Part shown: positions 9,403 to 19,269 of the stretch, in pieces
Position numbering within the stretch: position 1 is the first letter of the stretch
Layout: each line of letters opens with the position of its first letter
Assembly (NCBI RefSeq): GCF_023278085.1
Contig: NZ_CP066265.1
Coordinates: 4,474,501 to 4,538,500, forward strand
From: Pseudomonas syringae
GTDB taxonomy: Bacteria > Pseudomonadota > Gammaproteobacteria > Pseudomonadales > Pseudomonadaceae
Length of the DNA: 64,000 bases
Direction: 5' to 3'
Notes under the pieces: model-generated
The model's input: the letters and a program-made list of their open reading frames with translations, nothing else
Databases searched by the model: none
Told to the model about the DNA's origin: nothing
Program-made: the position numbers and the translations under genes

Positions 9403-10620
9403 ATGACGTCGAGTCAACTCCACACTACGCCAGTTCAACATCATCCGCGTTTCGTCTGGTTTCCGTTGATTCCTGTTATCCCCGCCATCGCCTGGATACT
9501 CACCCAGTCGGGCACAACTGCGAACAATCTCATTGCCAGCGCTGTACTGATCGCCTTGGGCGCCGGTGCAGGTATCTGGGCTGCACGCTCGCAAGCCAGC
9601 CAGGTGCATCTCGCCGGCGCTCGGGCGCTGGATCATCACTTCACGCATAACGCTCAAACCAGTGCGATGGCCGCCAGTGCGCAGCTCAACGAGGTATTCC
9701 TGGGTGCCATGCCGATCTGGGCAAAACAGGTGGAAAGCTCGCGCCAGCAGACCGAAACCGCCATTGTCGAGCTGACCGACCGTTTCACTGGTATTTCCCA
9801 GCGCTTGCAGGAAACCGTGCAGGCATCGCAGCACGCGGCAGGTGAGCTGGACGGACAGAACTCCGACGGCGCGCTGAAAGTGCTGTCCCAGAGTGACAGC
9901 GAGCTGAGCCAGGTGATCGATTCGCTCAAGGCCACTCAGGCCAGCCGCGACCAGACGCTTTCCCAGGTGCGCAGCCTCACCGCCTACACAGGCGAACTGC
10001 GCACCATGGCGGCCGACGTTGCAGCCATCGCCGCACAGACCAATCTGCTGGCCCTCAATGCCGCCATTGAAGCTGCCCGCGCGGGCGAAGCAGGCCGGGG
10101 ATTTGCCGTGGTCGCCGATGCCGTGCGCAGCCTGTCGAGCAAGTCCAGCGAGACCGGCCAGCAGATGTCGGCCAAGGTCGACATCATCAATAACGCCATC
10201 ACTCAACTGGTCCAGGCCGCGTCCAGCGGTGCCGATCAGGACAGCCACTCGGTGAGCGCTTCCGAGCAGAGCATTCAGAACGTTCTGGAGCGCTTCCAGA
10301 GCATTACCGGGCGCCTGGCCGAATCCGCTGACTTGCTCAAGCAAGAAAGCTACGGCATCCGCGACGAGATGACCGACGTTCTCGTGAGCCTGCAGTTTCA
10401 GGACCGGGTCAGTCAGATCCTGGTCCATGTCCGCGACAACATCGATGCCCTGCACGCACACGTGCTGCAGGCCAGCCAGTCGCCCGACCAGGCCGTCGCC
10501 ATCGACGCCCGGCAATGGCTGGCACGCATGGAGTCCACTTACGCGACAGATGAGCAACGCCGCACGCATCACGGCGAATCGGCAGCGCAGCAGAATTCAC
10601 AGGAAATCACGTTCTTCTAG
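9403..10620 (+). CDS. Methyl-accepting chemotaxis protein with minimal sensor region
   Basis: A 405-residue receptor that opens the che2-like operon. Two hydrophobic segments (about 19-33 and 42-60) are separated by fewer than ten residues, so there is essentially no periplasmic domain, and I see no HAMP. The signalling hairpin tip is present ([28 protein letters not shown]). Such receptors may sense through the membrane or report on internal state. It ends nine bases before the cheY gene. The ligand cannot be predicted. Confidence 0.85.
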   Translation: MTSSQLHTTPVQHHPRFVWFPLIPVIPAIAWILTQSGTTANNLIASAVLIALGAGAGIWAARSQASQVHLAGARALDHHFTHNAQTSAMAASAQLNEVFLGAMPIWAKQVESSRQQTETAIVELTDRFTGISQRLQETVQASQHAAGELDGQNSDGALKVLSQSDSELSQVIDSLKATQASRDQTLSQVRSLTAYTGELRTMAADVAAIAAQTNLLALNAAIEAARAGEAGRGFAVVADAVRSLSSKSSETGQQMSAKVDIINNAITQLVQAASSGADQDSHSVSASEQSIQNVLERFQSITGRLAESADLLKQESYGIRDEMTDVLVSLQFQDRVSQILVHVRDNIDALHAHVLQASQSPDQAVAIDARQWLARMESTYATDEQRRTHHGESAAQQNSQEITFF

Positions 10621-10629
10621 GGGTAGATC

Positions 10630-10998
10630 ATGGCTAAGAGTGTACTGGTGGTCGACGATTCGAGCAGTGTCCGGCAGGTCGTCGGCATCGCTCTGAAAAG
10701 TGCCGGATACGACGTAATCGAAGCCAGCGACGGCAGGGATGCACTTGGCAAGCTGACGGGGCAGAAAGTGCACCTGATCATCAGCGACGTCAACATGCCA
10801 AACATGGATGGCATCACCTTCGTCAAAGAGGTGAAGAAGCTGGCCAGTTACAAATTCACGCCCATCATCATGCTGACCACCGAGTCTCAGGAATCGAAAA
10901 AGGCCGAGGGTCAGGCGGCGGGTGCAAAAGCCTGGGTGGTCAAACCGTTCCAGCCCGCGCAAATGCTGGCGGCGGTTTCCAAGCTGATCCTGCCCTGA
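10630..10998 (+). CDS. cheY: CheY-type single-domain response regulator
   Basis: A 122-residue receiver domain with the acidic pair DD near residues 9-10, the phospho-acceptor in LIISDVNMPNMDG (Asp near 53), the conserved Thr (MLTTES) and Lys (VVKPF). It should accept phosphate from the CheA encoded downstream. Whether it binds flagellar FliM or another target cannot be told, as che2 operons are often not the main motility system. Confidence 0.92.
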   Translation: MAKSVLVVDDSSSVRQVVGIALKSAGYDVIEASDGRDALGKLTGQKVHLIISDVNMPNMDGITFVKEVKKLASYKFTPIIMLTTESQESKKAEGQAAGAKAWVVKPFQPAQMLAAVSKLILP

Positions 10999-11061
10999 CA
11001 AGTGCAGCACTGAAAAACCGTCCTGATGGACAGCCCTGACTAAATGTCCCTGGAGGTCAGC

Positions 11062-11352
11062 ATGACGATATCTGCCGAGACCACCGATGACACTGCACGC
11101 GTGCAGATCGACGGCGAACTGACGATTTATACCGTGACCGAACTGGCCGCCCGATTGCTGCCGCAGATCAGTAGTGCGGCGCGCCTGGAGGTCGACTTGT
11201 CGAACGTCACCGAAATGGACGGCGCAGGCCTGCAACTGCTGGCGGTGATTCAGCGCGAGGCCAGCAAGACGGGCACGGCGCTGCACCTGACCGGCCAGAG
11301 CAAGGCGGTGAGCGAAACCTTCGCGTTATGTAATCCGGGTGTCGTGCTGTAG
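11062..11352 (+). CDS. STAS domain protein in che operon
   Basis: A 96-residue STAS (anti-sigma-antagonist type) domain; the signature is LEVDLSNVTEMDGAGLQLLAVI, with the usual Ser phosphorylation site replaced by Gly-Ala (MDGAG where SpoIIAA has DSSG). The start at 11062 is chosen for its GGAGG site seven bases upstream over an open frame beginning at 11044. STAS proteins occur in several accessory che operons; whether this one binds CheA or a receptor is unknown. Confidence 0.85.
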   Translation: MTISAETTDDTARVQIDGELTIYTVTELAARLLPQISSAARLEVDLSNVTEMDGAGLQLLAVIQREASKTGTALHLTGQSKAVSETFALCNPGVVL

Positions 11353-11399
11353 CGCGTCTGTTTGCAGCACTGTTAAGTAGTCGGACATAGGAAGTCATT

Positions 11400-13502
11400 G
11401 TGAGCATTAACCTCGATCAGGCTCAGCAGACGTTTATCGTCGAAGCGCGTGAGCTGTTGCAGGCGATGGAGGAATCCCTCCTGCAACTTGAAAGCGAACC
11501 GGGCGATGTGGACGCGATTGGCGCAGTCTTCCGAGCGGCACACACCATCAAGGGCTCTGCCGGACTGTTCGGGCTGACGCCCATCGTCAGCTTCACCCAC
11601 ATTGTCGAAGACGTGCTGGATCGCCTGCGCGAAGGCAGTGTGTCGGTGGACGCCGGGCTGATCGCAGTGTTGCTCAAATCCGGTGATCACATGCTTGAGC
11701 TGATCGACGTGGTCGCCAGCCGTGGCCAACAGCTTCAGCCGCCAGCGCTGGAGCGCGAAGCAGCGCTGCGTCAGGCGTTGCAGGTCTACCAGGCACCGGG
11801 GGCCGCTCCGGTTATTGAAGAAGCGCGCTCGTCCGATACGACTGATGCCGAGAATGCAGAGGTGTTGTGGCATATCTCGTTACGCTTTGGCGTCGACGTG
11901 TTCCGCAATGGCATGGACCCGCTGTCGTTCCTGCGCTACCTCAACACGCTGGGCAAGATGATTCAGGTCAGCACCCTGACCGACAGTATTCCGCCTGTGG
12001 AAGCGTGGGACCCGGAGTCCTGTCACCTGGGCTTCGATATCGACTTCCTCTCCTCTGCCGGGCATGCCGCGATCAACGAAGTGTTCGATTTCGTGCGTGA
12101 AGATTGTGTCGTTGAAATCACTGCCGCTAATGACTCGACAGACAGTGGCGAGCCCACCGGTACTGAGCTGGTCTCGCAGACCGAACGCAGCGGCATGGTT
12201 GCCAGCGGCGAGCTGCTGGGCGACCAGCGAGCAGTGCCGCGAGAGCCTGGCGTGGCAACGGCGGTGGAGCGTCCATCGGCAGGCGGCGAGCAGAAAAACA
12301 AGGACGGCCGTTATGTTCGCGTCAACGCCGACAAGCTCGACGAGTTGATCAACCTGGTCGGCGAGCTGGTCATCGCCAGCGCCGGCGCCAGCCTGCTGGC
12401 CAAGTCGTGCGACAACGACCCGCTTCAGGAGGCCAGTTCAACCGTGTCGGGGCTGGTGGAGCAGATTCTCGACGGCGCGCTGCACCTGCGCATGATCCCC
12501 ATCGGCGACACGTTCAACCGCTTCCGCCGTGTGGTGCGCGATGTCAGTCAGGAACTGGGCAAAGACATCGACCTGATTATCAATGGCGCGGAAACCGAGC
12601 TGGACAAGACGGTCGTCGAAAAAATCGGCGATCCGCTCATGCATCTGCTGCGCAACTCCATGGATCACGGTATTGAAAGCGCCGAGGCGCGGCGTGCAGC
12701 AGGCAAACCGGCAAAGGGGCATTTGAGCCTTAATGCCTATCACGACTCGGGCAGCATCGTGATCGAGATTGCCGATGACGGTGCCGGGCTGAATCGCGAA
12801 CGCATTCTCGACAAGGCCCAGCAGCGCGGGCTGGTTGCCGCAGGCGCGAGCCTGACGGATCAGGAAATCTACAACCTGATCTTCGAACCCGGTTTTTCTA
12901 CCGCCGAAGCCGTCACCAACCTGTCCGGGCGCGGCGTCGGCATGGATGTGGTCAAGCGCAACATCACCCTGCTACGCGGCACAGTCGATCTCGATAGCCA
13001 GCCAGGCCAGGGCACCATCGTGCGCATTCGCCTGCCACTGACGCTGGCGATCATCAACGGTTTCCTGGTCGGTATCGATCAGTCGACCTACGTGATCCCG
13101 CTGGACATGGTTCAGGAATGCATCGAACTGGATGAACAGGATCGTCAGGCAAGCCGGGATAACGGTTATCTGGACCTGCGCGGTGAAGTGTTGCCGCTGG
13201 TCTACCTGCGCGAGCACTTCAATCACGAAGGCCCGGCCGCACGACGCCAGAACGTGGTGGTGGTGCGCTATGCCGAACACAAGGCAGGGCTGGTGGTGGA
13301 CGAACTGCTCGGCGAGTTCCAGACCGTGATCAAACCCCTGGGCAAGCTGTTCGGCGCACTGCGCGGGATCAGCGGCTCGACGATTCTGGGCAGCGGCGCG
13401 GTGGCGTTGATTCTCGACGTGCCGGCACTGCTCAATCAGATCGTACAAATGGACGCACGCTCGACTCAACCCCCTCATTCGCTCTCGCCCGCTTCTCGCT
13501 GA
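11400..13502 (+). CDS. cheA: Chemotaxis histidine kinase CheA
   Basis: A 700-residue CheA. In order: a P1 HPt domain with phospho-His48 ([13 protein letters not shown]), a P2-like region (about 155-245), a dimerisation domain, a HATPase domain with the N box ([11 protein letters not shown]) and G boxes ([11 protein letters not shown]), and a C-terminal CheW-like P5 domain. Translation starts at a GTG with AGGAAG upstream. It lies between the STAS protein and the second receptor in the same operon. Confidence 0.95.
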   Translation: MSINLDQAQQTFIVEARELLQAMEESLLQLESEPGDVDAIGAVFRAAHTIKGSAGLFGLTPIVSFTHIVEDVLDRLREGSVSVDAGLIAVLLKSGDHMLELIDVVASRGQQLQPPALEREAALRQALQVYQAPGAAPVIEEARSSDTTDAENAEVLWHISLRFGVDVFRNGMDPLSFLRYLNTLGKMIQVSTLTDSIPPVEAWDPESCHLGFDIDFLSSAGHAAINEVFDFVREDCVVEITAANDSTDSGEPTGTELVSQTERSGMVASGELLGDQRAVPREPGVATAVERPSAGGEQKNKDGRYVRVNADKLDELINLVGELVIASAGASLLAKSCDNDPLQEASSTVSGLVEQILDGALHLRMIPIGDTFNRFRRVVRDVSQELGKDIDLIINGAETELDKTVVEKIGDPLMHLLRNSMDHGIESAEARRAAGKPAKGHLSLNAYHDSGSIVIEIADDGAGLNRERILDKAQQRGLVAAGASLTDQEIYNLIFEPGFSTAEAVTNLSGRGVGMDVVKRNITLLRGTVDLDSQPGQGTIVRIRLPLTLAIINGFLVGIDQSTYVIPLDMVQECIELDEQDRQASRDNGYLDLRGEVLPLVYLREHFNHEGPAARRQNVVVVRYAEHKAGLVVDELLGEFQTVIKPLGKLFGALRGISGSTILGSGAVALILDVPALLNQIVQMDARSTQPPHSLSPASR

Positions 13503-13530
13503 CGGATTTGCAACTCCAAGGAGTAACCCG

Positions 13531-15186
13531 ATGAAATGGTTTTACGATCTGAAGATTTCCACCAAGCTGATTACCTCGTTTCTGGTGGTTCTGTTGTTGA
13601 CCGCAGCCATGGGAGTTTTCGCGATTATCCAGCTTGGCCAGGTGAATCAGGCCGCCCAGGACATCAAGGAAAACTGGATGCCGTCCATGCGGGCTGCTTC
13701 GGGCATGCGCTTTTACGCAGCCAATTACCGGCTGAAGGAAAACCGTCATATTGCCGCTGATGCCGCTCCGGAAAAGGCCCAGATGGAGCAGGAAGCTGCT
13801 GAGGCGCGCAGCCAGTTTGAAACACGGCTGGCAACGTATGACAAGCTGATCATCAGCGATCAGGATCGTCAGATGTTCAGCGCCGTCAGTGCGTCATGGT
13901 CCGCTTACCTCAAAGTCAGCACTAATCTGTTCGAACTCTCCCGTCAGGGCCAGGAGACCGAGGCACGTGCATTGCTGCGAGGAGAGTCCAAACTGCACTT
14001 CGATGAAGTGACCAGCCAGTTGCAAAAAATGGTCGAACTTAACGACGTCGGCGCGACTGCCGCCGGAGACAAAGGCTCGCAACTGTACGAAACCGCCCGC
14101 ATCTCGATCATCGTGGTACTGATTGCAGCCTTGTTGGTCGGTCTGGGGCTGGCGCTGTTCATCGCCCGGATCATTTCTCGCCCGCTCAAGGAAGCAGCGA
14201 CCGCCGCCGAGCAGTTGGCAGAAGGCAACCTGAACGCCTACATCGGGCACGGCTCGAAAGACGAAACCGGCATGGTGCTCAACGCCATGCGCAACATGGT
14301 CGCCAAGCTGGCGCACATCATCGGCGAAGTGCGTAACGCCGCCGACAACCTGGCCAGCGCGTCGGAAGAAGTCAGCGCCACCGCGCAGTCGATGAGCCAG
14401 GCCACCAGCGAACAGGCTGCCAGCGTCGAAGAGACCAGCGCGTCGGTCGAACAGATGAGCGCCAGCATCAACCAGAACACCGAGAACGCCAAGGTCACCG
14501 ACGGCATGGCCAGCAAGGCCGCCAAGGAAGCGACCGATGGTGGCGAATCGGTACAACAGACCGTCGTGGCGATGAAGAAAATCGCCCAGCGCATCAGCAT
14601 CATTGACGACATCGCTTACCAGACCAACCTGCTCGCGCTCAACGCTGCTATCGAAGCAGCCCGCGCCGGTGAGCATGGCAAAGGCTTCGCAGTCGTGGCG
14701 GCTGAAGTGCGCAAGCTGGCCGAACGCAGCCAGGTTGCCGCCCAGGAAATCGGCGAGCTGTCTTCCAGCAGCGTGGAAATGGCCGAAAAAGCCGGCAAGC
14801 TGCTGGACGAGATGGTGCCGTCGATCAACAAGACCTCTGACCTGGTGCAGGAAATCAGCGCCGCCTCCGAAGAACAGGCAGCCGGCGTCGCACAGATCAA
14901 TACCGCCATGACCCAGCTCAATCAGGTCACGCAGCAGAACGCATCGAGCAGCGAAGAGCTGGCCGCCACGGCGGAAGAAATGAGCAGTCAGGCCGAGCAA
15001 CTGCAGCAATCGATGAGTTTCTTCACCCTCGACTCATCGCCGAGAGCGATGGCCCAAAGCAGCAGTATCGACAGCCACAGCAGCCCGACTCGCCAGCCGC
15101 CACGCCCTGTGCAGCAGGCGCCGCGCAAGGCCTTCGCGCATAACATGGCGAGCTCGCCGGACGAATCGGAATTCACTCGCTTCTGA
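13531..15186 (+). CDS. Methyl-accepting chemotaxis protein, four-helix-bundle sensor
   Basis: A 551-residue transmembrane receptor: TM1 about 11-31, a periplasmic four-helix bundle of about 155 residues, TM2 about 189-210, a HAMP domain, and a full signalling domain with tip [20 protein letters not shown]. The C-terminus is a 40-residue flexible tail ending DESEFTRF; a terminal aromatic pentapeptide recalls CheR/CheB tethers such as NWETF, but this match is loose. It sits between cheA and cheW. Confidence 0.92.
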   Translation: MKWFYDLKISTKLITSFLVVLLLTAAMGVFAIIQLGQVNQAAQDIKENWMPSMRAASGMRFYAANYRLKENRHIAADAAPEKAQMEQEAAEARSQFETRLATYDKLIISDQDRQMFSAVSASWSAYLKVSTNLFELSRQGQETEARALLRGESKLHFDEVTSQLQKMVELNDVGATAAGDKGSQLYETARISIIVVLIAALLVGLGLALFIARIISRPLKEAATAAEQLAEGNLNAYIGHGSKDETGMVLNAMRNMVAKLAHIIGEVRNAADNLASASEEVSATAQSMSQATSEQAASVEETSASVEQMSASINQNTENAKVTDGMASKAAKEATDGGESVQQTVVAMKKIAQRISIIDDIAYQTNLLALNAAIEAARAGEHGKGFAVVAAEVRKLAERSQVAAQEIGELSSSSVEMAEKAGKLLDEMVPSINKTSDLVQEISAASEEQAAGVAQINTAMTQLNQVTQQNASSSEELAATAEEMSSQAEQLQQSMSFFTLDSSPRAMAQSSSIDSHSSPTRQPPRPVQQAPRKAFAHNMASSPDESEFTRF

Positions 15187-15222
15187 TCACCGGCTTCGAT
15201 ACCGATTCACAGGGAGAACGAC

Positions 15223-15762
15223 ATGGGCTCATTGGTCACGACTCGACAGACCGCAGCAGCGGTCGAAGAAGAGGCGCAGTACCTGACTTTCATGCTCGGT
15301 GGCGAGATGTTTGCCATCGGCATTCTGGGCATCAAGGAAATCATCGAATACGGCAGCCTGACCGTCGTGCCGATGATGCCCGCCTTCGTGCGCGGCGTGA
15401 TCAACCTGCGCGGTGCAGTGGTGCCGGTGGTTGATCTATCGGCACGCTTCGGGCGGCAGAACTCGGACATCACCCGCCGCTCGTGCGTCATCATCATTGA
15501 GGCCAGCACCGAGGACGGTCAGCCGCAGGATATCGGGCTACTGGTCGACAACGTCTCTGCAGTGCTGGAAATACCCGCCTCGCAGATCGAACCGCCGCCC
15601 AATTTCGGCGCGCGGATTCGGGCTGACTTCATCAGTGGCATGGCCAAGGTCGACGGTAAATTCGTGATCGTGCTGGAAGTCGAAAAAGTGCTGTCCATCG
15701 ATGAGATGTCCAGCCTGGCCGAAGCAGGTCAGGCACCTGCGCCCGACCTCGACGCACATTGA
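15223..15762 (+). CDS. cheW: Chemotaxis coupling protein CheW
   Basis: A 179-residue CheW scaffold linking receptors to CheA. The signature FMLGGEMFAIGILGIKEIIEY and the loop VRGVINLRGAVVPVVDL are clear. It has its own ribosome site (CAGGGAGAA) and lies between a receptor gene and cheR. Confidence 0.94.
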   Translation: MGSLVTTRQTAAAVEEEAQYLTFMLGGEMFAIGILGIKEIIEYGSLTVVPMMPAFVRGVINLRGAVVPVVDLSARFGRQNSDITRRSCVIIIEASTEDGQPQDIGLLVDNVSAVLEIPASQIEPPPNFGARIRADFISGMAKVDGKFVIVLEVEKVLSIDEMSSLAEAGQAPAPDLDAH

Positions 15763-15771
15763 GGCCTTAGC

Positions 15772-16581
15772 ATGCCTGACACAGCGTCGCTCACTGATCG
15801 CGAATTCGGCCAGTTCCAGTCCTGGCTGTATAGCGCGGCGGGCATCAAACTGACCCTGGCCAAGAAGGCACTGGTCGCAGGCCGCCTGTTCAAACGCCTC
15901 AAGCATTACGAGCTGGACAGCTACGGCGAGTATTTCAAGCTGATCATGACCGACCAGCGCAATGGCGAGCTGCAAATTGCGCTGGACCTGCTGACCACCA
16001 ACGAGACGTACTTCTTCCGTGAGCCCAAGCACTTTGAGTTCCTGCGCCAGCAGGTGCTGCCGAAGGTGGTGCCGGGCAAGGTATTCAGGGTCTGGAGCGC
16101 TGCCAGTTCATCTGGCGAAGAGCCCTACAGCCTGGCAATGACGCTTGCGGAACAGCTAGGCAGCATGCCGTGGGAAGTGATCGGCTCAGACATCAGCACC
16201 CGTGTACTGAGCAAGGCTCGCAGCGGCCACTATCCGTTGGAACGCACCGAAACCCTGCCGCAACCTTTGCTGGTCAAATACTGTCTGAAAGGCATAGGAC
16301 GCCAGGAGGGCACTTTCCTGATCGACAAATCGTTGCGCAGCCGGGTCAGCTTCGTGCAGGTCAATCTCAATGACACCCTCCCTGACCTGGGCGAGTTCGA
16401 TGTGATTTTTCTGCGCAACGTGATGATTTATTTCGATCAGGAGACCAAAAGCAAGGTGGTGGCGCGGTTGATACCGCGTCTCAAACCCGGTGGCTATTTC
16501 ATTATCAGCCACTCGGAAAGCCTCAACGGTGTGAACGACATGCTGAAAATGGTCTCCCCTTCGATATACCGCAAACCATGA
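15772..16581 (+). CDS. cheR: Receptor methyltransferase CheR
   Basis: Adds methyl groups from S-adenosylmethionine to receptor glutamates for adaptation. The 269-residue protein has the N-terminal helical CheR_N domain, the TNETYFFREPKHFEFL segment, the SAM site (FRVWSAASSSGEEPYSLAM) and FDVIFLRNVMIYFD. Its stop codon overlaps the cheD start (ATGA). Confidence 0.95.
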   Translation: MPDTASLTDREFGQFQSWLYSAAGIKLTLAKKALVAGRLFKRLKHYELDSYGEYFKLIMTDQRNGELQIALDLLTTNETYFFREPKHFEFLRQQVLPKVVPGKVFRVWSAASSSGEEPYSLAMTLAEQLGSMPWEVIGSDISTRVLSKARSGHYPLERTETLPQPLLVKYCLKGIGRQEGTFLIDKSLRSRVSFVQVNLNDTLPDLGEFDVIFLRNVMIYFDQETKSKVVARLIPRLKPGGYFIISHSESLNGVNDMLKMVSPSIYRKP

Positions 16582-17111
16582 ACACGCCCGTCGGCGTTTC
16601 CGAAATAGTGCTGGCTCCCGGTGACGTGATCTTCGAGACCCGGCCTGCGCGCCTGCGCACTTTGTTGGGTTCATGTGTAGCAATCACGTTCTGGCACCCG
16701 TACCGGCATATTGGCGGTATGTGCCATTTCATGCTGCCGGGACGTATCCGCAAGCACCAGCCGCTGGATGGCAAATACGCTGACGAAGCGATGGAAATAC
16801 TGATCCGCCATGCTCTGGCCAACGGCACCTTGCCCGCGGAGTATCAGGTCAAGTTGTTCGGCGGCGGCGAAATGTTCCCCACCCAGCGTCTCGATCCGCA
16901 CATGCACAACGTCGCCGACCGCAACATTCACGCGGCGCTTGCGCTGGCCGGGCAACACCATCTACAACTGACCGCTCAGGACCTGGGCAGCACCGGGCAT
17001 CGCAACATCATCTTCGACCTGTGGGACGGAAACGTATGGGTCAGGCACCAACCAATGGAAGCAATGGAAAAAGATGCCAAACAAAAAAATCAGCGTACTG
17101 CTGGTCGATGA
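16578..17111 (+). CDS. cheD: Receptor glutamine deamidase CheD
   Basis: Deamidates receptor glutamines and can modulate CheA. The 177-residue protein has the catalytic Cys in [11 protein letters not shown] and the His in the [10 protein letters not shown] segment that form the CheD active site. Its 3' end overlaps the start of cheB by 38 bases in another frame, an unusually long overlap that indicates tight coupling. Confidence 0.93.
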   Translation: MNTPVGVSEIVLAPGDVIFETRPARLRTLLGSCVAITFWHPYRHIGGMCHFMLPGRIRKHQPLDGKYADEAMEILIRHALANGTLPAEYQVKLFGGGEMFPTQRLDPHMHNVADRNIHAALALAGQHHLQLTAQDLGSTGHRNIIFDLWDGNVWVRHQPMEAMEKDAKQKNQRTAGR

Positions 17112-18150
17112 TTCGGCTGTAGTTCGTCAGGTACTCGTGGCGATTCTCAACGACACCCCCGATATACATGTCATGGGCGCGGCGTCAGACCCGATCTTCG
17201 CCATGAGCAAGCTGGCTCAGGAGTGGCCGGATGTCATCGTACTGGACGTCGAAATGCCGCGTATGGACGGCATCACCTTCCTCAAGAAAATCATGAGCGA
17301 GCGGCCGACACCGGTGGTGATCTGCTCGTCGCTGACTCAGAAAGGCGCGGAAACGTCGTTGCAGGCGCTGTCTGCCGGGGCGGTGGAAATCATCACCAAA
17401 CCCACCACCGGCCTGAAGAACTTCCTGCTCGAATCAGCCAACGAACTGGTGGCCGCCATTCGAGCGGCGGCCAATTCCAATGTCAGAAACCTTGGCAAGC
17501 GTAGTGCCGCCCCGGTACTGAACCCCGCCAGCAAACTCACCGCTGATGCCATTCTTCCCGCCGCCAGCGGTCACTCCATGGCGCAGACCACCGAACGCAT
17601 CGTCGCCATCGGCACCTCAACCGGCGGCACCCAGGCACTGGAAGCGGTACTGACCGCCCTGCCCCGCGTCTGCCCGGGCATGGTCATCGTCCAGCACATG
17701 CCGGAGAAATTCACCGCCTCATTCGCCGAACGCCTGAACAGCTTGAGCCAGATCGAAGTGCGCGAAGCCAGAAACAACGACCGCATCCTGCCCGGCCTGG
17801 CCCTGATCGCTCCCGGTGGCAAACACATGATGGTGACCCGCAGCGGCGCCTATTATCACGTGCAGGTCATCGACGGCCCGCTGGTCAACCGGCACCGCCC
17901 TTCGGTAGACGTGCTGTTTCGCTCGGTCGCCAAATTCGCCGGCAAAAACGCTACCGGCATCATCATGACCGGCATGGGCGACGACGGCGCACGCGGCCTC
18001 AAGGAGATGCTGGATGCCGGCAGCTCGACCGTGGCTCAGGATGAGGCCAGTTGCGTGGTGTTCGGCATGCCCAAGGAAGCGATCAAACTGAATGCTGCGC
18101 AGCGGATTGTTCCGCTGCAGGAGATTCACCAGGTGATTTTGCACAGGTGA
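17074..18150 (+). CDS. cheB: Receptor methylesterase CheB
   Basis: A 358-residue CheB: an N-terminal receiver with phospho-Asp58 ([13 protein letters not shown]), a linker, and a C-terminal methylesterase with the Ser-His-Asp triad in [23 protein letters not shown] and [11 protein letters not shown]. It removes receptor methyl groups and deamidates glutamines. The ATG lies inside the end of cheD. It closes the che2-like operon. Confidence 0.95.
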   Translation: MPNKKISVLLVDDSAVVRQVLVAILNDTPDIHVMGAASDPIFAMSKLAQEWPDVIVLDVEMPRMDGITFLKKIMSERPTPVVICSSLTQKGAETSLQALSAGAVEIITKPTTGLKNFLLESANELVAAIRAAANSNVRNLGKRSAAPVLNPASKLTADAILPAASGHSMAQTTERIVAIGTSTGGTQALEAVLTALPRVCPGMVIVQHMPEKFTASFAERLNSLSQIEVREARNNDRILPGLALIAPGGKHMMVTRSGAYYHVQVIDGPLVNRHRPSVDVLFRSVAKFAGKNATGIIMTGMGDDGARGLKEMLDAGSSTVAQDEASCVVFGMPKEAIKLNAAQRIVPLQEIHQVILHR

Positions 18151-18237
18151 TGGACGATAAGTTGCTGTAGAGGGTCATTGAGCACGCGCATTAAAAGGCA
18201 CGCTAAATGGATGCATTTCAAGATCACGCACACTCGC

Positions 18238-18253
18238 TAGCACACGTGTACTA
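18238..18253 (+). promoter_or_regulatory. Dyad operator, copy 1 (upstream of peptide 1)
   Basis: TAGCACA-CG-TGTACTA: one change from a perfect TAGTACA-N2-TGTACTA palindrome. It ends 101 bases before the start of the first double-glycine peptide gene, in the gap after cheB. Inferred activator site of the local LuxR-type regulator. Confidence 0.65.
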
Positions 18254-18353
18254 TTTCATTCTTTCACACACTCATTAATTATTATTGACGCGACCTGCAA
18301 GTCGCTTACTTACCAAACGGGTTTTAACTGACGTTAGATAAAGGTAATGAAAC

Positions 18354-18563
18354 ATGAATAAGTATGTGAGTGTTCGTGAACTCAGCGAAAACGAAATGTC
18401 GCAGATTGGCGGCGGCATGACCGTCGGCGAAGGCGTGGCAGCCATTGGCGTAGTGGCGGCTGCGACGGCGCTGGCACCGGTTACCGCTGTCGGCGCTGGC
18501 GCGATTCTGGTTGGCGTTGCCGCAGCCAGTGCGTTCGATGCCTATCAGACGATGGCGCAGTAA
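18354..18563 (+). CDS. Double-glycine-leader peptide 1, bacteriocin-like
   Basis: A 69-residue precursor. The leader ELSENEMSQIGG has the hydrophobic and acidic spacing expected before a Gly-Gly cut by a C39 peptidase. The mature part (about 48 residues) is extremely rich in Ala, Gly and Val (GVAAIGVVAAATALAPVTAV), like microcin V or class II bacteriocins that insert in membranes. A dyad operator lies 101 bases upstream and a small membrane protein gene follows. The exporter is encoded at 21804-26568. A toxin role is inferred; a signalling role is possible. Confidence 0.75.
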   Translation: MNKYVSVRELSENEMSQIGGGMTVGEGVAAIGVVAAATALAPVTAVGAGAILVGVAAASAFDAYQTMAQ

Positions 18564-18622
18564 CGGCTTCATATTGCTTGAGTGGCGCCATACGCCATCC
18601 ACGCAGGACAGTGGAGACCCTT

Positions 18623-18823
18623 ATGATTTCCGATCGTAAAGAACTGTTTGGAAAAACCATCAATTCGTCAGGACTGTTCTGGCTTGCAGCACTCTGCTTC
18701 TTGGTTGCAGCCAGTCTGGGACTTCCTGGGCATTACATTGGGCTCGCGGGCATGTTTGCCGCCGTGGCCACTGTTACCAAGTTCCAGCGTGACAATAGCA
18801 GGGATGATACCTCCTGCTCATAA
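18623..18823 (+). CDS. Small two-helix membrane protein, possible immunity protein
   Basis: A 66-residue protein with two hydrophobic segments (about 16-31 and 36-50) and a charged tail (KFQRDNSRDD). GTGGAG lies seven bases before the ATG at 18623; this start is preferred to an upstream GTG. Its size, its position 60 bases after peptide 1 and its topology suit a bacteriocin immunity protein, but I recognise no family and the function is inferred from context only. Confidence 0.55.
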   Translation: MISDRKELFGKTINSSGLFWLAALCFLVAASLGLPGHYIGLAGMFAAVATVTKFQRDNSRDDTSCS

Positions 18824-19017
18824 AACGGCATGTTCTTGGCAAACAGTCTGTCAGGGTTGCCTGAGTCTCAAACCGCCTTCATCTATCGATCCGGCTGCAG
18901 AAATCATATGAAGCTAGCGTCTGGAGATTAAGTTGATAGTGGCCGAGGTTCAGGCAATCCTGCTTATAAACGTCCTGCGTAAAAAGCGTGCCCCCTACCC
19001 ACATGGAGAGGTTTGAC

Positions 19018-19233
19018 ATGACTATTCGCAATCTGAAAACCACCGACATTTCAGTCGGTATACGCCAGACTCATGAACTCACAGACGCCGAGTTGCAGCG
19101 GGTCTGCGGTGGTGCCGATTTCACCATCATGCCGGTACCCGGCATTGGTGTGATCAAGCCTGATCCGGTCTGCCTCTATCCATTCCCTGACGTGCCTCCA
19201 CCGTCAGACATTCGCGGGCCGTTCGTTGGCTGA
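19018..19233 (+). CDS. Double-glycine-leader peptide 2, proline-rich
   Basis: A 71-residue precursor with leader HELTDAELQRVCGG and a mature part of about 39 residues, ADFTIMPVPGIGVIKPDPVC at the start. The mature peptide has ten prolines, one cysteine and little charge, very unlike peptide 1. GGAGAGG lies before the ATG. I see no operator directly upstream, so it may be read through from peptide 1. It could be an antimicrobial or a signal; no family is recognised. Confidence 0.7.
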   Translation: MTIRNLKTTDISVGIRQTHELTDAELQRVCGGADFTIMPVPGIGVIKPDPVCLYPFPDVPPPSDIRGPFVG

Positions 19234-19243
19234 TGTTCTGTGC

Positions 19244-19269
19244 GCCCTGACCTGCGCCAAGGTCAGGGC
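19244..19269. terminator. Bidirectional hairpin between convergent genes
   Basis: GCCCTGACCT (19244-19253) pairs with AGGTCAGGGC (19260-19269) over a six-base loop. It sits between the peptide 2 stop and the convergent kinase gene, whose stop codon it contains. There is no long T-run, so the terminator role is probable rather than certain. Confidence 0.55.
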
